64,000 nt of DNA, taken from positions 18,044 to 82,043 of the forward strand of contig JAKIUF010000015.1 in assembly GCA_021647705.1 (NCBI GenBank), written 5' to 3'. Shown in pieces: positions 17,991 to 26,561 of this stretch. The notes beneath the pieces were generated by a model that was given only the letters and a program-made list of their open reading frames with translations, was not told the origin of the DNA and searched no databases. This DNA is from Gammaproteobacteria bacterium (GTDB lineage Bacteria > Pseudomonadota > Gammaproteobacteria > SZUA-152). The stretch's first letter is position 1, and each line of letters begins with the position of its first letter. Made by a program: the position numbers and the translations under genes.

Positions 17991-18065
17991 AACTAACGCC
18001 TCAATAACCAGCGCAGCTTTTCTGCGTATGGCACCGAAGGCGCGAAGATGATTGATTTGTTAGGC
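17991..18065 (-). other. attC-like recombination site
   Basis: Read on the minus strand, the segment starts GCCTAAC (matches RYYYAAC) and ends GCGTTAGTT (GTTRRRY with one mismatch). Just inside are TCAAT and ATTGA, which pair like L boxes, and the centre can fold through CGCAG/CTGCG. The stop codon of the upstream 80-residue ORF lies within the first box and the next gene begins right after the last box, as in integron cassettes. No integron integrase is seen in the window. Confidence 0.5.
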
Positions 18066-18302
18066 ATGTTTATCGATGAAGCCCAATGTATGATCGTATT
18101 TTATGCGAACATCAGCCGGAGATTCTTCTCTCATTTTAACCAAAGCACTACGAAAGTGATTCTTACCATTTACAGACCCATTATTAAAAGCATATGAATA
18201 TAGATAATCGGATGGTGCTTTTCTTAAGATAGCTCTGCCTGATACTTTTCGATAGAAAGGTCTCTGCTCTAAAGGTAATTTTGATTTCAACCTCTCTTCC
18301 AC
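18060..18302 (-). CDS. Small hypothetical protein (possible cassette ORF)
   Basis: This is an 80-residue basic protein with no recognised domain. It contains FYRKVSGRAILRKAPSDYLYSYAFNNG and ends in IKYDHTLGFIDKHA. It starts at a GTG (18300-18302) without a clear ribosome-binding site. Support comes from its stop codon, which lies inside the first box of the attC-like site, a typical cassette arrangement. It could also be a truncated gene whose true start is lost. Confidence 0.45.
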   Translation of the reverse strand: MEERLKSKLPLEQRPFYRKVSGRAILRKAPSDYLYSYAFNNGSVNGKNHFRSALVKMREESPADVRIKYDHTLGFIDKHA

Positions 18303-18355
18303 GCTTGGGGTTTAACTTGACCCCTTTTTTCTATGCACTGTCTAGTACAGTACAT

Positions 18356-18667
18356 CTATTCAATTTCTTCGATATACGTACGAAGGATCGGCACCTGAAC
18401 ATACATTGATTTACCATTTACTTTTGTCCAAAAGTAATAATAGCCTTTGGCTGGCTCTGTAGTTACTTTTCCTCCCCTGACCACCCACGACTTTACGTGG
18501 GACCCATCTGCATAGGTAACCTTGTAGTTACCTTCCAACCATGTGACTCCAAGTCGTGAAATTTTGTTTTGCTGTTCTTCGGTACACCCAGCCAATATTG
18601 CTACGAAGATAACCAGCAATACACTAATAATCAGAGATTTTTTCTTTTTCATAGTTTCTATACTCAT
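18356..18667 (-). CDS. Small putative lipoprotein
   Basis: The 103-residue product has a classic lipoprotein signal: KKKK, a hydrophobic stretch (SLIISVLLVIFVAIL) and the lipobox LAGC, so the mature protein would be lipid-anchored at Cys28. The mature part (TWLEGNYKVTYADGSHVKSW...) is unrecognised. The ATG at 18667 follows GGAATAA and is used. A second ATG is at 18652. The 12-bp island motif (18667-18678) touches the start codon and supplies the GGAA. Confidence 0.7.
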   Translation of the reverse strand: MSIETMKKKKSLIISVLLVIFVAILAGCTEEQQNKISRLGVTWLEGNYKVTYADGSHVKSWVVRGGKVTTEPAKGYYYFWTKVNGKSMYVQVPILRTYIEEIE

Positions 18668-18846
18668 TTATTCCAATGTGTTTTATACACGACGGTCGAC
18701 AACTAATGTTCTCATGAAAAATAACCTTTTTGATAGACTTCTCATCGTTCCTTTTGCATTCCTTCTCCCAGTTTTAGGTAATGCTCCTGTTTTTATTCTA
18801 TGATTCATATCCGTGACAATTCTTGTTAATTTTGTAAACGTCATTC

Positions 18847-20037
18847 TTATTCTTGGGGTATAGGTTGTTTTGCTAAAACAGGAAAGTAATAGACCGCGAA
18901 CACCATAAAGGCAAGCCCCCACATAAGCTGTGAGATAAAAATCCAGGCATTGTAATACTGAGTCGCAAAAAGAGGTAACACGACACGAACAACACCACCG
19001 ACAAGCACCAGCAGGAACACAGGTCCTAATAAATACGGTGGGTTAAAGACATCGCGCCCAGTGTGGCCAAGCGATATGCGAGCCATCATGCCAATGGTCA
19101 CCATGCCAATACCACCATAGGCAAAAGCATGTACCGCCAACATGGGATCTGTATTCAGAAAATAGGCTGAAGCGTTCAAAGCAAACCCAACAATAATCCA
19201 ACCATAGCCAATATAGAGAACCCATAGCAGGGGTTTTTTCCAAATTCCCCGGGTATGCCAACCAACCAATCGTACCGTATGAATAACCGCTAACGAGATT
19301 GCGGCAACAGCAGCGTACAAAGGCAACGGATAATAAACTTCAGTCACAAGAAACACGAGCATCAGCACAATGCTCACGAAATTAATCCATAAATAATCCC
19401 GAAGTTTGACGGGATGACCAACGCCCTTTTCAATAAAGAATGGAATCACCCTGTGCCCCATCAGCATGATCAGTGAAATAGTGATGTACAGGCCGGTATA
19501 GAGCCCCATGCGAATACCGTTATCCAAAAGATTGAACAGCCCAAGGTAGAACAAAACATTCCCGGCAAAAAGAAGACCCAGCATTGACCAGATACCCATC
19601 TGCTTCCATTGTTTCACCTTGGCTATGGGTAACAACACCAGTATACAAACCAGCAGATTAAAAAGCAGATCAAAAGCCGCCATAACCAGCAGGGCATTAT
19701 TAAATGGCAGGTAGGGCATCACCCTCGCCATCCCCCATATCGCAGCAAGTATAAATAAAGGAAAACCATGAATGGTTTGAATGCCTGTCCAGTTTTTAAC
19801 AGCCGTTAACAGAAAACCAGTGATAATGGCTATGCTATAACCGTAGATCATTTCATGGGCATGCCAATGAACACCGGTAAGTCTGGCGTCGGGCAATATT
19901 GTTAGATTGTATTGGTAGAACTGTATCCATAGGACAACGGAAATAATCGCGAACATGCTGCCCAATAAGAAAAATGGCCTGAAGCTCAGATCGAACAATG
20001 CGTATCGTGATGTAGCTTGTGGTTCGGTGATTTTCAT
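18847..20037 (-). CDS. nnrS: NnrS family protein
   Basis: This is a polytopic membrane protein of 396 residues with about twelve hydrophobic segments. The N-terminal block FDLSFRPFFLLGSMFA and the motif WHAHEMIYGYSIAIITGFLLTAVKNWTG are hallmarks of NnrS, a haem- and copper-containing protein linked to tolerance of nitric oxide and nitrosative stress. Further histidines (LMGHRVIPFF, ISLGHTGR) could be metal ligands. No nitrite or NO reductase gene is beside it, so here it looks like a lone cargo gene of the island. A copy of the 12-bp motif lies 109 bases upstream. Confidence 0.92.
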   Translation of the reverse strand: MKITEPQATSRYALFDLSFRPFFLLGSMFAIISVVLWIQFYQYNLTILPDARLTGVHWHAHEMIYGYSIAIITGFLLTAVKNWTGIQTIHGFPLFILAAIWGMARVMPYLPFNNALLVMAAFDLLFNLLVCILVLLPIAKVKQWKQMGIWSMLGLLFAGNVLFYLGLFNLLDNGIRMGLYTGLYITISLIMLMGHRVIPFFIEKGVGHPVKLRDYLWINFVSIVLMLVFLVTEVYYPLPLYAAVAAISLAVIHTVRLVGWHTRGIWKKPLLWVLYIGYGWIIVGFALNASAYFLNTDPMLAVHAFAYGGIGMVTIGMMARISLGHTGRDVFNPPYLLGPVFLLVLVGGVVRVVLPLFATQYYNAWIFISQLMWGLAFMVFAVYYFPVLAKQPIPQE

Positions 20038-20199
20038 GGATTGCTCACTCTAGCAGGTCGGCTTCACGTATTCTCTGGAAATTTACAACTATCTTCATAT
20101 GTGCATCATCGTATTCTTTATACGGTTCTAATGCCTAAAATGTGTTTTATTCCAATGATCTATTCATATATAGAAAGGTTCTTTGAACCGTCAGGTTGA

Positions 20200-21315
20200 T
20201 TATAATTTCCTCTCTATTAAGCGTCTTGTAAGGTCTTCGATAATCTCCTTGCTAAGCGTAAATCCATCGAAGACTTCATAAAGTGGAACAACTACCTGAG
20301 CCACATACTCGCTCAAAGCTGACAAGGGTGTTTCAAGAGGTACGTTGACGAGCGCGGTAAAATCATCCTGGTAGGCCTGTCGTCCTGGAGATATATAACG
20401 ACCGGGCTGTGCCCAAGATGCCAATTCGCGTCCCTGAAGCTTTGTCCACCGAAATGCAAATGCAAGATTAGTGGCTTCTGGATCGCATTGCATGGCCTTG
20501 GCAAAAGCTATACCCACTGCAATAGCTTCTGCGCACCGGATAACCGGTAGACCAAAATCAAGCGTAGACAATGGGGCTGGCGAACTGGAGTTTTCAGAGA
20601 TATCATCTTCTAAGGCACGATGGAGGTAAAAGCAACCTTTAGGGTCGAGCCTCATAAAATCTATATGGTTGCTCCAACTTGAGCCGACGCTGGCAATAAG
20701 TGCTTCCCAAACCCCCTCGAAGACGCATGGCTTTGCACTTTCCTCAGAGAATCCATGACTGTCAAACCAGACCGGCCAACCTGTATATTCTGGATTGCTT
20801 GAATCAAGCAAATTTAGGAATTGTCGATTGGCCGAGTGATTTGGCACATCACCTACAATCAGTAAAGCCACCTCCCATGATCCATGCACAGGAAGACTTG
20901 CGCCCTTTTCTTCAACCACCTTATTGAATCGAGCACAACCATCTTGGGGGTACTGTCGTAAAAGGCTTTCTGTCGAAGCTTCAGGTTCTGCTCCCTTTGA
21001 AATTACAGCTGTAAAATCGTGTAGTAATTCTGATCGAATGCCACTCAAATGACGACGCATGAAGCGACCAATATCTGCCTCACGATTATCAAAACACACT
21101 TCAACCAGATTTGGCCAGTCTTTCCAACCGGGGTCTCTGACCTGTTCCGGGTATAGCCCTTTCTCGCGACAATACTCGCTCAGCTCAGATTCACTCAAAA
21201 CAGCTGTTTCAATGACCACGGCCAACTTCGCTTCCGCTGACCAGTGATCGCTGATTTTTCCACTTCCCGGCACAGGAATTCCTTGTTGTTTGGCTTGATT
21301 GCGCCAATTATACAA
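20200..21315 (-). CDS. Chimeric ORF: transposase HTH fragment fused to an unrecognised domain
   Basis: The 371-codon frame is a composite. Residues 1-58 (MYNWRNQAKQQGIPVPG..., ...YCREKGLYPEQV) match the helix-turn-helix part of an IS3-type transposase OrfA family. After YPEQV the expected transposase sequence is lost and about 310 residues of different character follow (WKDWPNLVEVCFDNREADIG... to DLTRRLIERKL), in which I recognise no domain. The native start of this second part may lie elsewhere or be lost. The frame is probably the result of an insertion followed by deletion, not a functional fusion, but the tail itself has no stop codons. Confidence 0.5.
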   Translation of the reverse strand: MYNWRNQAKQQGIPVPGSGKISDHWSAEAKLAVVIETAVLSESELSEYCREKGLYPEQVRDPGWKDWPNLVEVCFDNREADIGRFMRRHLSGIRSELLHDFTAVISKGAEPEASTESLLRQYPQDGCARFNKVVEEKGASLPVHGSWEVALLIVGDVPNHSANRQFLNLLDSSNPEYTGWPVWFDSHGFSEESAKPCVFEGVWEALIASVGSSWSNHIDFMRLDPKGCFYLHRALEDDISENSSSPAPLSTLDFGLPVIRCAEAIAVGIAFAKAMQCDPEATNLAFAFRWTKLQGRELASWAQPGRYISPGRQAYQDDFTALVNVPLETPLSALSEYVAQVVVPLYEVFDGFTLSKEIIEDLTRRLIERKL

Positions 21316-21427
21316 GGTCCGCCTGACTGATACCTTCCAACTCCGCTATTTCAGGCACCGACTGGTTGTGAGGAGGTAACAGTTTCTTTAATACAGCAGC
21401 CTTTCGCTCTTCCGAATAACGCGGCAT
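21142..21427 (-). pseudogene. Truncated, frameshifted IS transposase N terminus
   Basis: The first 39 codons (21427-21308, MPRYSEERKAAVLKKLLPPH... to EGISQ) and the first 58 codons of the frame from 21315 together reproduce the N-terminal HTH region of an IS transposase. A shift of frame at about 21315 separates EGISQ from LYNWR. Everything after YPEQ is missing. A TGATCAGACAGGGAGCGG stretch just upstream could be the insertion-sequence end (inference). Confidence 0.75.
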
Positions 21428-21456
21428 TTCAAACCCTTTCTCCGCTCCCTGTCTGA

Positions 21457-21648
21457 TCATTTAAAGATTTCAACTGAGGCGACAACTATCCTGACACAGG
21501 GGGATCCAGGCCACCTACCTATCTCCCAATAATGGGCATCTACACTTCTATACTCAAAGCGTGAAATATTAGAAAATGCTTTAGCAAGATTTATCTCAAT
21601 AGGAGTTGTACAGCGATCTATTCCTACGCTCGATTCAAAGAATTTCAT
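21457..21648 (-). CDS. Small hypothetical ORF, possibly a gene fragment cut by the IS remnant
   Basis: The 63-residue frame MKFFESSVGIDRC... ends at the border of the transposase remnant. It has no recognised motif. Start context: GGAGAG about 12 bases before the ATG, and a copy of the 12-bp island motif 20 bases upstream. Since it stops where the insertion-derived sequence begins, it may be the 5' part of the gene whose 3' part is the tail of the 20200-21315 frame. Confidence 0.35.
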   Translation of the reverse strand: MKFFESSVGIDRCTTPIEINLAKAFSNISRFEYRSVDAHYWEIGRWPGSPCVRIVVASVEIFK

Positions 21649-21770
21649 TTTTGATAAATTCTCTCCATTTATTCCAATGTTCCTTTAATTGCTCTGTCCG
21701 CTTTTGGTTGCGGACATACACAATTCGAGATTTTCCCCATTTTTCCTACAAAGGGTAACAACAGTATGTT

Positions 21771-24700
21771 TCAAGACCATTGACGATGTAGTTTGTTTGC
21801 CAACTCCTGTTCACCAGCTACCTCTAACCCACTCAAGTTCGTTCGATTTAAGTTAGGAAGTCCCATTAGTGGAATGACATCTATCACTCCTGTGAAAGAG
21901 ATATCAATCGAGGCCAATTTTTTACACTCCAACAAACCTTCTAGATTATTAACTTGTGTTTTAGCAAGATCAATTTCCACAAGATTTTTGCAGGGAGACA
22001 ATGGATTTATACTAGAAACCTTCGTTCTAGCTAATTTAAGTGATTCAAGATTTATTGTAACCGACAGTGGAGATAAATCTTTCACCTCGCTATCTGTTGC
22101 ATTCAGCGTTCTTAAATTTACCAGTTTGCTTAATGGGCTAATATCATTAATTTTTGTTCGACTTATATCAAGAAATTGTATATCTGTATTCTTAGATAAT
22201 GAATCTAATCTGAGGACTGGCGTATTTGCTAACGATAGCTTGGTTAAATTCTTCAGTGAATTAAGTGGCGAGAGATCTTCAACTTTTGTTCCTGATAAAT
22301 TAACATATTCTAAGTCTGTAAATTTCGTAATTAAACTTATATCCCGAATGAAACGCCGGACAAAATCAGGAAAAGGTTTTCCTGATAATAAATAGTCTTG
22401 TACTACATGTACCTCGAAAGGGTCTATTGATTGAACCAGTTCTGAAACAACTGAAAGCCGAGAGTCATATTTATAGCCAAGAAGATAACGATATGCGTCT
22501 TTTGTGCCGATCAAACGCAGTGTCCTGACGCTCGCAGCAGTAGAATTCTCATCCATTTCTGAAGAGTACTTCAAGAGTGAAACAGCATCATTTCCACAAT
22601 CGGCTAATGCTTCTGCGTCTGACATATTTTGAGGTGGAAATATCGATTCCTGAATTTCTCTAATTGTTGAATCTATTTCAGGATTTAAATGGAGAGCTAC
22701 TGCCCTGCAACGTATTGCCAATAACACATAACGCCGCAGGGTTTTATCATCTAGAGCATGTCTTATGGCTGCTGGTTGAATTTTATTTTCATTACCTTGC
22801 GCCTTTTTAAGTACCTTTGAAACAAACTCGCTAGCAAATGACTTGTGGCGCGTCGCTACAGCGAACAGGATAACTGGCTGCCATGTAGGGTCTAAACATC
22901 GTTTGAAGAGTAGGCCAATAGAATGGTCATGAACAATACAGTCTGCAGCAAGATAATCCTTGAGGGTATTATGCACAAAATCAATTTTTCCAGGTCTATT
23001 TTCCCTTAACAATCCACTCCGTTCTATTAATATTCGAGGGATAGTTTCGGTATTATCTGCTGAATGACCAGGAAAACGACTTAATTGTTGGCCCAAAATA
23101 TCCTCTGTGCGCTGATAATCTAATACTGACTCTTCATTTAGTACCATATGGTGGGCAAGATGCTGTATTAGCGCTCGCTTTTGATCATAATGAAAGTTTG
23201 AGTATGCGCTTGCTTGAGCTGCTTCATCAATTCCACTTTCTTCGTCCCTTCTATGCAGCAACATTTCGCATAGGGCTTCACAGAGTGAAGATTGGCTCTG
23301 AGGTAATTTTTTTCCACGATCACGGTGTAGAGCACAAATTGCTGCACACAATAGTGGATTACTCGCTAATCTCGCTATCTGTGGATTTCCTAACAATGTA
23401 CTTTTCAATTCGCTCGAAATAGTAGCTAAATCCACGATTTTCCCTTGACGTTTCAGCTCAGCAGAAACGGCCTCATGCCAACGGTCTATAAAGTGCTCTC
23501 TATCAATAGCAGACATAGGATTAATATGTGCCTCTGAGAACCCTTCGGCTGACAGCCACTTATCAGAAACAGCGGTAGGACGTGTACTAACGATAAATAT
23601 ATTGTTGGGGAATGTACCAATTAATGCTTTCAATTCTACTTTTATAGTTTCTCGGCGACTTTTTGGTACCTCATCAACACCATCTAAGAGTACCAACCCA
23701 CGACCTTGCCTCAATATAGATGATACCCAGCTTTGCGGGGGTTGCCCAATATGTTTGGCGATATAAAGTGGGAATTCATCAGGTGTTGGAAGGTGTCCCT
23801 CAGAAAAATCACGTAATCGCAACAAAAATGGAATTCTATTTATATGTGGCTCATTCCCATTTGATTTTTTTTTCATTGTAGAGAATGTCTTAATAGAAGG
23901 GATGCTAGATTTTCCTCGAAAGTCTTGTGCAGCCATTATCGCAATCCAACGGAAAAGCGTGCTTTTACCGCTGCCAGCTTCACCACGGAGGAGTAGCCGG
24001 TTACCAATCGTGTGTAAATTCCTGAAAAGTTCATCTGCTATAAAAACATGTGGTGGGCCTTTCTTATTATTATGTTCTAAGTTTAGTGACACATATCCTA
24101 CAGAAAGACGATTATGCTTTGACTCCGGTTCAACATTAATTCCAAGCAATTCTAGATAATCCAGATTTCTTAGTAGATATTGTCGATAATCTGATTCATA
24201 TCTCTGGTCAGAATTATTCGCAACAAGCTTACTAGTGTCTATTAGAATTCGATTGACTTGCGCGATAGTGTAATCAAGATCGCCCTGTATTCGAGAAAGC
24301 CTATTAAGACTTTCTGTCGCTATTCCAACTTCAAAACCAGGTAAACTATCGACAATATTTACTAAATACCGAACAGCATCACTCAACCCTAAATTGAATA
24401 AATATTTTTCATCCTCTGATAAGCGTGACGTGAAGCTAGGAGAAATATTTTGTAAGTCTTGCTCAATCTGAGCAGGCTCAAGATTTTTATCAATAAGAAA
24501 TTCTGTTGAAGCTGCCGCGTATAATGTATCTGAAAGAGCATCGGCTACTCGGGCGAGAATTTCACTTTTGTTTTTCCTTAGGGTTTTTCCCGCTGATTTT
24601 TCTTCACCCCAACCTGCTTCAATATTTTCTAATTGTTTTTCTAAAACCGGTGCTATCTCTCCGACAACTTTATCACTTATAGACTCAAATAATCTCACTG

Positions 24701-24869
24701 TTTTTCTTTGCTCATGATAATCAGTAATTTTATTTTTCGCTACATCAAGGAGGCCACTCCCTAATACTTCGCCAGCCACACCAAAATAGGTCTTCAATAA
24801 GAGTTTTGCGAGAGGGAAACCTAAAGAATTAGTTAACGATTCTTTAAGATTAAAGTTGCCTGACTCCAT
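21771..24869 (-). CDS. NACHT-LRR protein (bacterial NLR, candidate anti-phage sensor)
   Basis: This is a 1032-residue STAND ATPase. Residues ~1-285 are helical and resemble the N-terminal helical region of bacterial NACHT defence proteins. The NACHT core has Walker A GEAGSGKST (Lys302) and Walker B LVLLDGVDEVP (Asp396, then Asp399-Glu400), followed by a winged-helix/helical part with FVHNTLKDYLAA. The C terminus (~850-1003) holds seven 22-residue leucine-rich repeats of the form L..L.LS.TKV.DLSPL. No nuclease or TIR effector is obvious. AAGGA precedes the ATG, 32 bases after the ATPase gene, so the two are probably co-transcribed. Known bacterial NLRs of this layout abort phage infection; that role here is inferred. 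Confidence 0.88.
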   Translation of the reverse strand: MESGNFNLKESLTNSLGFPLAKLLLKTYFGVAGEVLGSGLLDVAKNKITDYHEQRKTVRLFESISDKVVGEIAPVLEKQLENIEAGWGEEKSAGKTLRKNKSEILARVADALSDTLYAAASTEFLIDKNLEPAQIEQDLQNISPSFTSRLSEDEKYLFNLGLSDAVRYLVNIVDSLPGFEVGIATESLNRLSRIQGDLDYTIAQVNRILIDTSKLVANNSDQRYESDYRQYLLRNLDYLELLGINVEPESKHNRLSVGYVSLNLEHNNKKGPPHVFIADELFRNLHTIGNRLLLRGEAGSGKSTLFRWIAIMAAQDFRGKSSIPSIKTFSTMKKKSNGNEPHINRIPFLLRLRDFSEGHLPTPDEFPLYIAKHIGQPPQSWVSSILRQGRGLVLLDGVDEVPKSRRETIKVELKALIGTFPNNIFIVSTRPTAVSDKWLSAEGFSEAHINPMSAIDREHFIDRWHEAVSAELKRQGKIVDLATISSELKSTLLGNPQIARLASNPLLCAAICALHRDRGKKLPQSQSSLCEALCEMLLHRRDEESGIDEAAQASAYSNFHYDQKRALIQHLAHHMVLNEESVLDYQRTEDILGQQLSRFPGHSADNTETIPRILIERSGLLRENRPGKIDFVHNTLKDYLAADCIVHDHSIGLLFKRCLDPTWQPVILFAVATRHKSFASEFVSKVLKKAQGNENKIQPAAIRHALDDKTLRRYVLLAIRCRAVALHLNPEIDSTIREIQESIFPPQNMSDAEALADCGNDAVSLLKYSSEMDENSTAASVRTLRLIGTKDAYRYLLGYKYDSRLSVVSELVQSIDPFEVHVVQDYLLSGKPFPDFVRRFIRDISLITKFTDLEYVNLSGTKVEDLSPLNSLKNLTKLSLANTPVLRLDSLSKNTDIQFLDISRTKINDISPLSKLVNLRTLNATDSEVKDLSPLSVTINLESLKLARTKVSSINPLSPCKNLVEIDLAKTQVNNLEGLLECKKLASIDISFTGVIDVIPLMGLPNLNRTNLSGLEVAGEQELANKLHRQWS

Positions 24870-24901
24870 ATCATTAGTCCTTTTATTCGATTTATTTCAA
24901 T

Positions 24902-26539
24902 CTAGTGTTCCACAATAGCCGCATCAAACTGTTCAACATCAGTAGATAGTAGGTCTGATACAGGGCTTATTATATTACGCAATATTTTTCGATCTTTTTC
25001 TGAGTCACTCAACATCTTTCTCACAGCCTGCTCATAATTACTCTGTGACTGATACCCCAGTGACTGGGATACACATTCTAGTGCAGGCGTCTCTCTAACC
25101 GGGTATCTTGATATAAGTGAGCCAACATCCTCTTCACCTATAAACTCTTCGATTAATTTGGCTTCTTTAGCAAGTATTTCATCTGCTGATATTGATATAT
25201 TCGTCTTACCGTTGAGAATCTCTTTCCAGTTCGGCGCATCATATAATAATTTATCCTTAATCCGCCTTTCTACTAATCGAGATATCATACGATCCTTGTG
25301 TTCAACGATTGAGGAAAGTACGCCTGAAATTATTTTAGAAAAGGCTTCAGATGAATTAATGCCGTTTATATCAGACACTCTCAAGATCATAATTTCAATA
25401 ACAGCCGGATGATAACAAAGAGATTCAACAGAGTATTCCTTCAAGGCAATAACGCCGTTGGATTCCAGTCTTTTGCAGTCTTCATCAGACCTATTGTCTC
25501 TGTCTATTATCCCGTACGCAGAAACCCAATGATTTTCCTCGGATGATCTTAATCCCTTTACTATTCGTTCTACAACAATACAGCTGCCAACGGGTTTGAC
25601 CGACACATTAGGATATAATATTTGATAAATCTGAATATCCAAACTAGATGGATCGCCTTCAATAAATAATATACTTCGGCGAGAGCCGAGCAGTGCGATG
25701 GCTATCTCATTATCTAATTCTTCAACAGATTCAATGTAGTCGGTCTCCCATTGTTGTGGGTCATGAGAATATGAACGAACCAATAAACAGGATGCATTAA
25801 GCTGATCCATAGGAAGTGATACATCGTGCGTAAAAATAACAAATGCGCAATCTTCCCTGTATGCTAGTAACGTACTTAGAAGTGGTGAGACAATTGAGCG
25901 GTGTAAATGACGCTCAGGCTCATCTAACAAAATTAAAGTATCACTAGGAGCTGTCAACACATTTGCGATAATCAAAAGCGCATTTCTTTCGCCATCTGAT
26001 AACTCTGCAATACTATATCCAGGAAGATCACCGCGCTCGGCAATAAGTTTACTGCCTTCATCTACCCTAATTTTAATATCCAAGTTTGATATCTTAAGGA
26101 TATCATTCATATTTGACATAGGAGACTGTATTGAAGCGAGGTATTTTACTAGATTCATTTCACCAGACCTGGCAGCTTCAGCAATTTTCCTCGCGTCGAT
26201 ATTTTCAACATCAACCAAATCAAATATGGTTACTTGGGCACGTTGAGCCGCATGATCATCTTTCCATCTAGAATCTGTCTGCTGGTCTCTGTTATTTATG
26301 TTTTGTTGTGTTTGTTCTCTAGCGGTAGGAGTTATATCGATTGTATTCGAACTTAACCATACTTGCCTATGAGCGGTTATGCGTCTTACTCGATTAGTAT
26401 TTTGTGTGGCGAATTTATGCATTAGTGTAGATTTTCCAGTGCCATTTTCTCCAACAAGAAACATAATGTGCCCTGACTCAATTGATTGCTCTATGTTTTG
26501 ATCATCGAACCCAGAAAAATTTAATCGAAATACACTCAT
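24902..26539 (-). CDS. AAA ATPase fused to a DUF4435/TOPRIM-like domain (PARIS-like)
   Basis: This 545-residue protein has two parts. Residues ~1-270 form an ABC/OLD-type ATPase with Walker A GENGTGKST (Lys36), the signature LSDGERNALL near 180 and Walker B LILLDEPERHLH near 205, followed by a switch histidine in FTHDVS. Residues ~285-545 look like DUF4435, a TOPRIM-type fold with LFIEGDPSSLD and YGIIDRDNR. This is the architecture of the anti-phage system PARIS (AriA ATPase plus AriB DUF4435 nuclease) in single-chain form. AAGGAA lies before the ATG, 22 bases after the recombinase gene. Other DUF4435 ATPases exist, so PARIS identity is probable, not proven. Confidence 0.75.
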   Translation of the reverse strand: MSVFRLNFSGFDDQNIEQSIESGHIMFLVGENGTGKSTLMHKFATQNTNRVRRITAHRQVWLSSNTIDITPTAREQTQQNINNRDQQTDSRWKDDHAAQRAQVTIFDLVDVENIDARKIAEAARSGEMNLVKYLASIQSPMSNMNDILKISNLDIKIRVDEGSKLIAERGDLPGYSIAELSDGERNALLIIANVLTAPSDTLILLDEPERHLHRSIVSPLLSTLLAYREDCAFVIFTHDVSLPMDQLNASCLLVRSYSHDPQQWETDYIESVEELDNEIAIALLGSRRSILFIEGDPSSLDIQIYQILYPNVSVKPVGSCIVVERIVKGLRSSEENHWVSAYGIIDRDNRSDEDCKRLESNGVIALKEYSVESLCYHPAVIEIMILRVSDINGINSSEAFSKIISGVLSSIVEHKDRMISRLVERRIKDKLLYDAPNWKEILNGKTNISISADEILAKEAKLIEEFIGEEDVGSLISRYPVRETPALECVSQSLGYQSQSNYEQAVRKMLSDSEKDRKILRNIISPVSDLLSTDVEQFDAAIVEH

Positions 26540-26561
26540 GTTTATTCCTTGCTAAATATAT

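Noticed and set aside
18683..18922. 79-codon minus-strand ORF
   Set aside because: Its first part overlaps the nnrS 3' end in another frame, and it shows no recognisable protein features.
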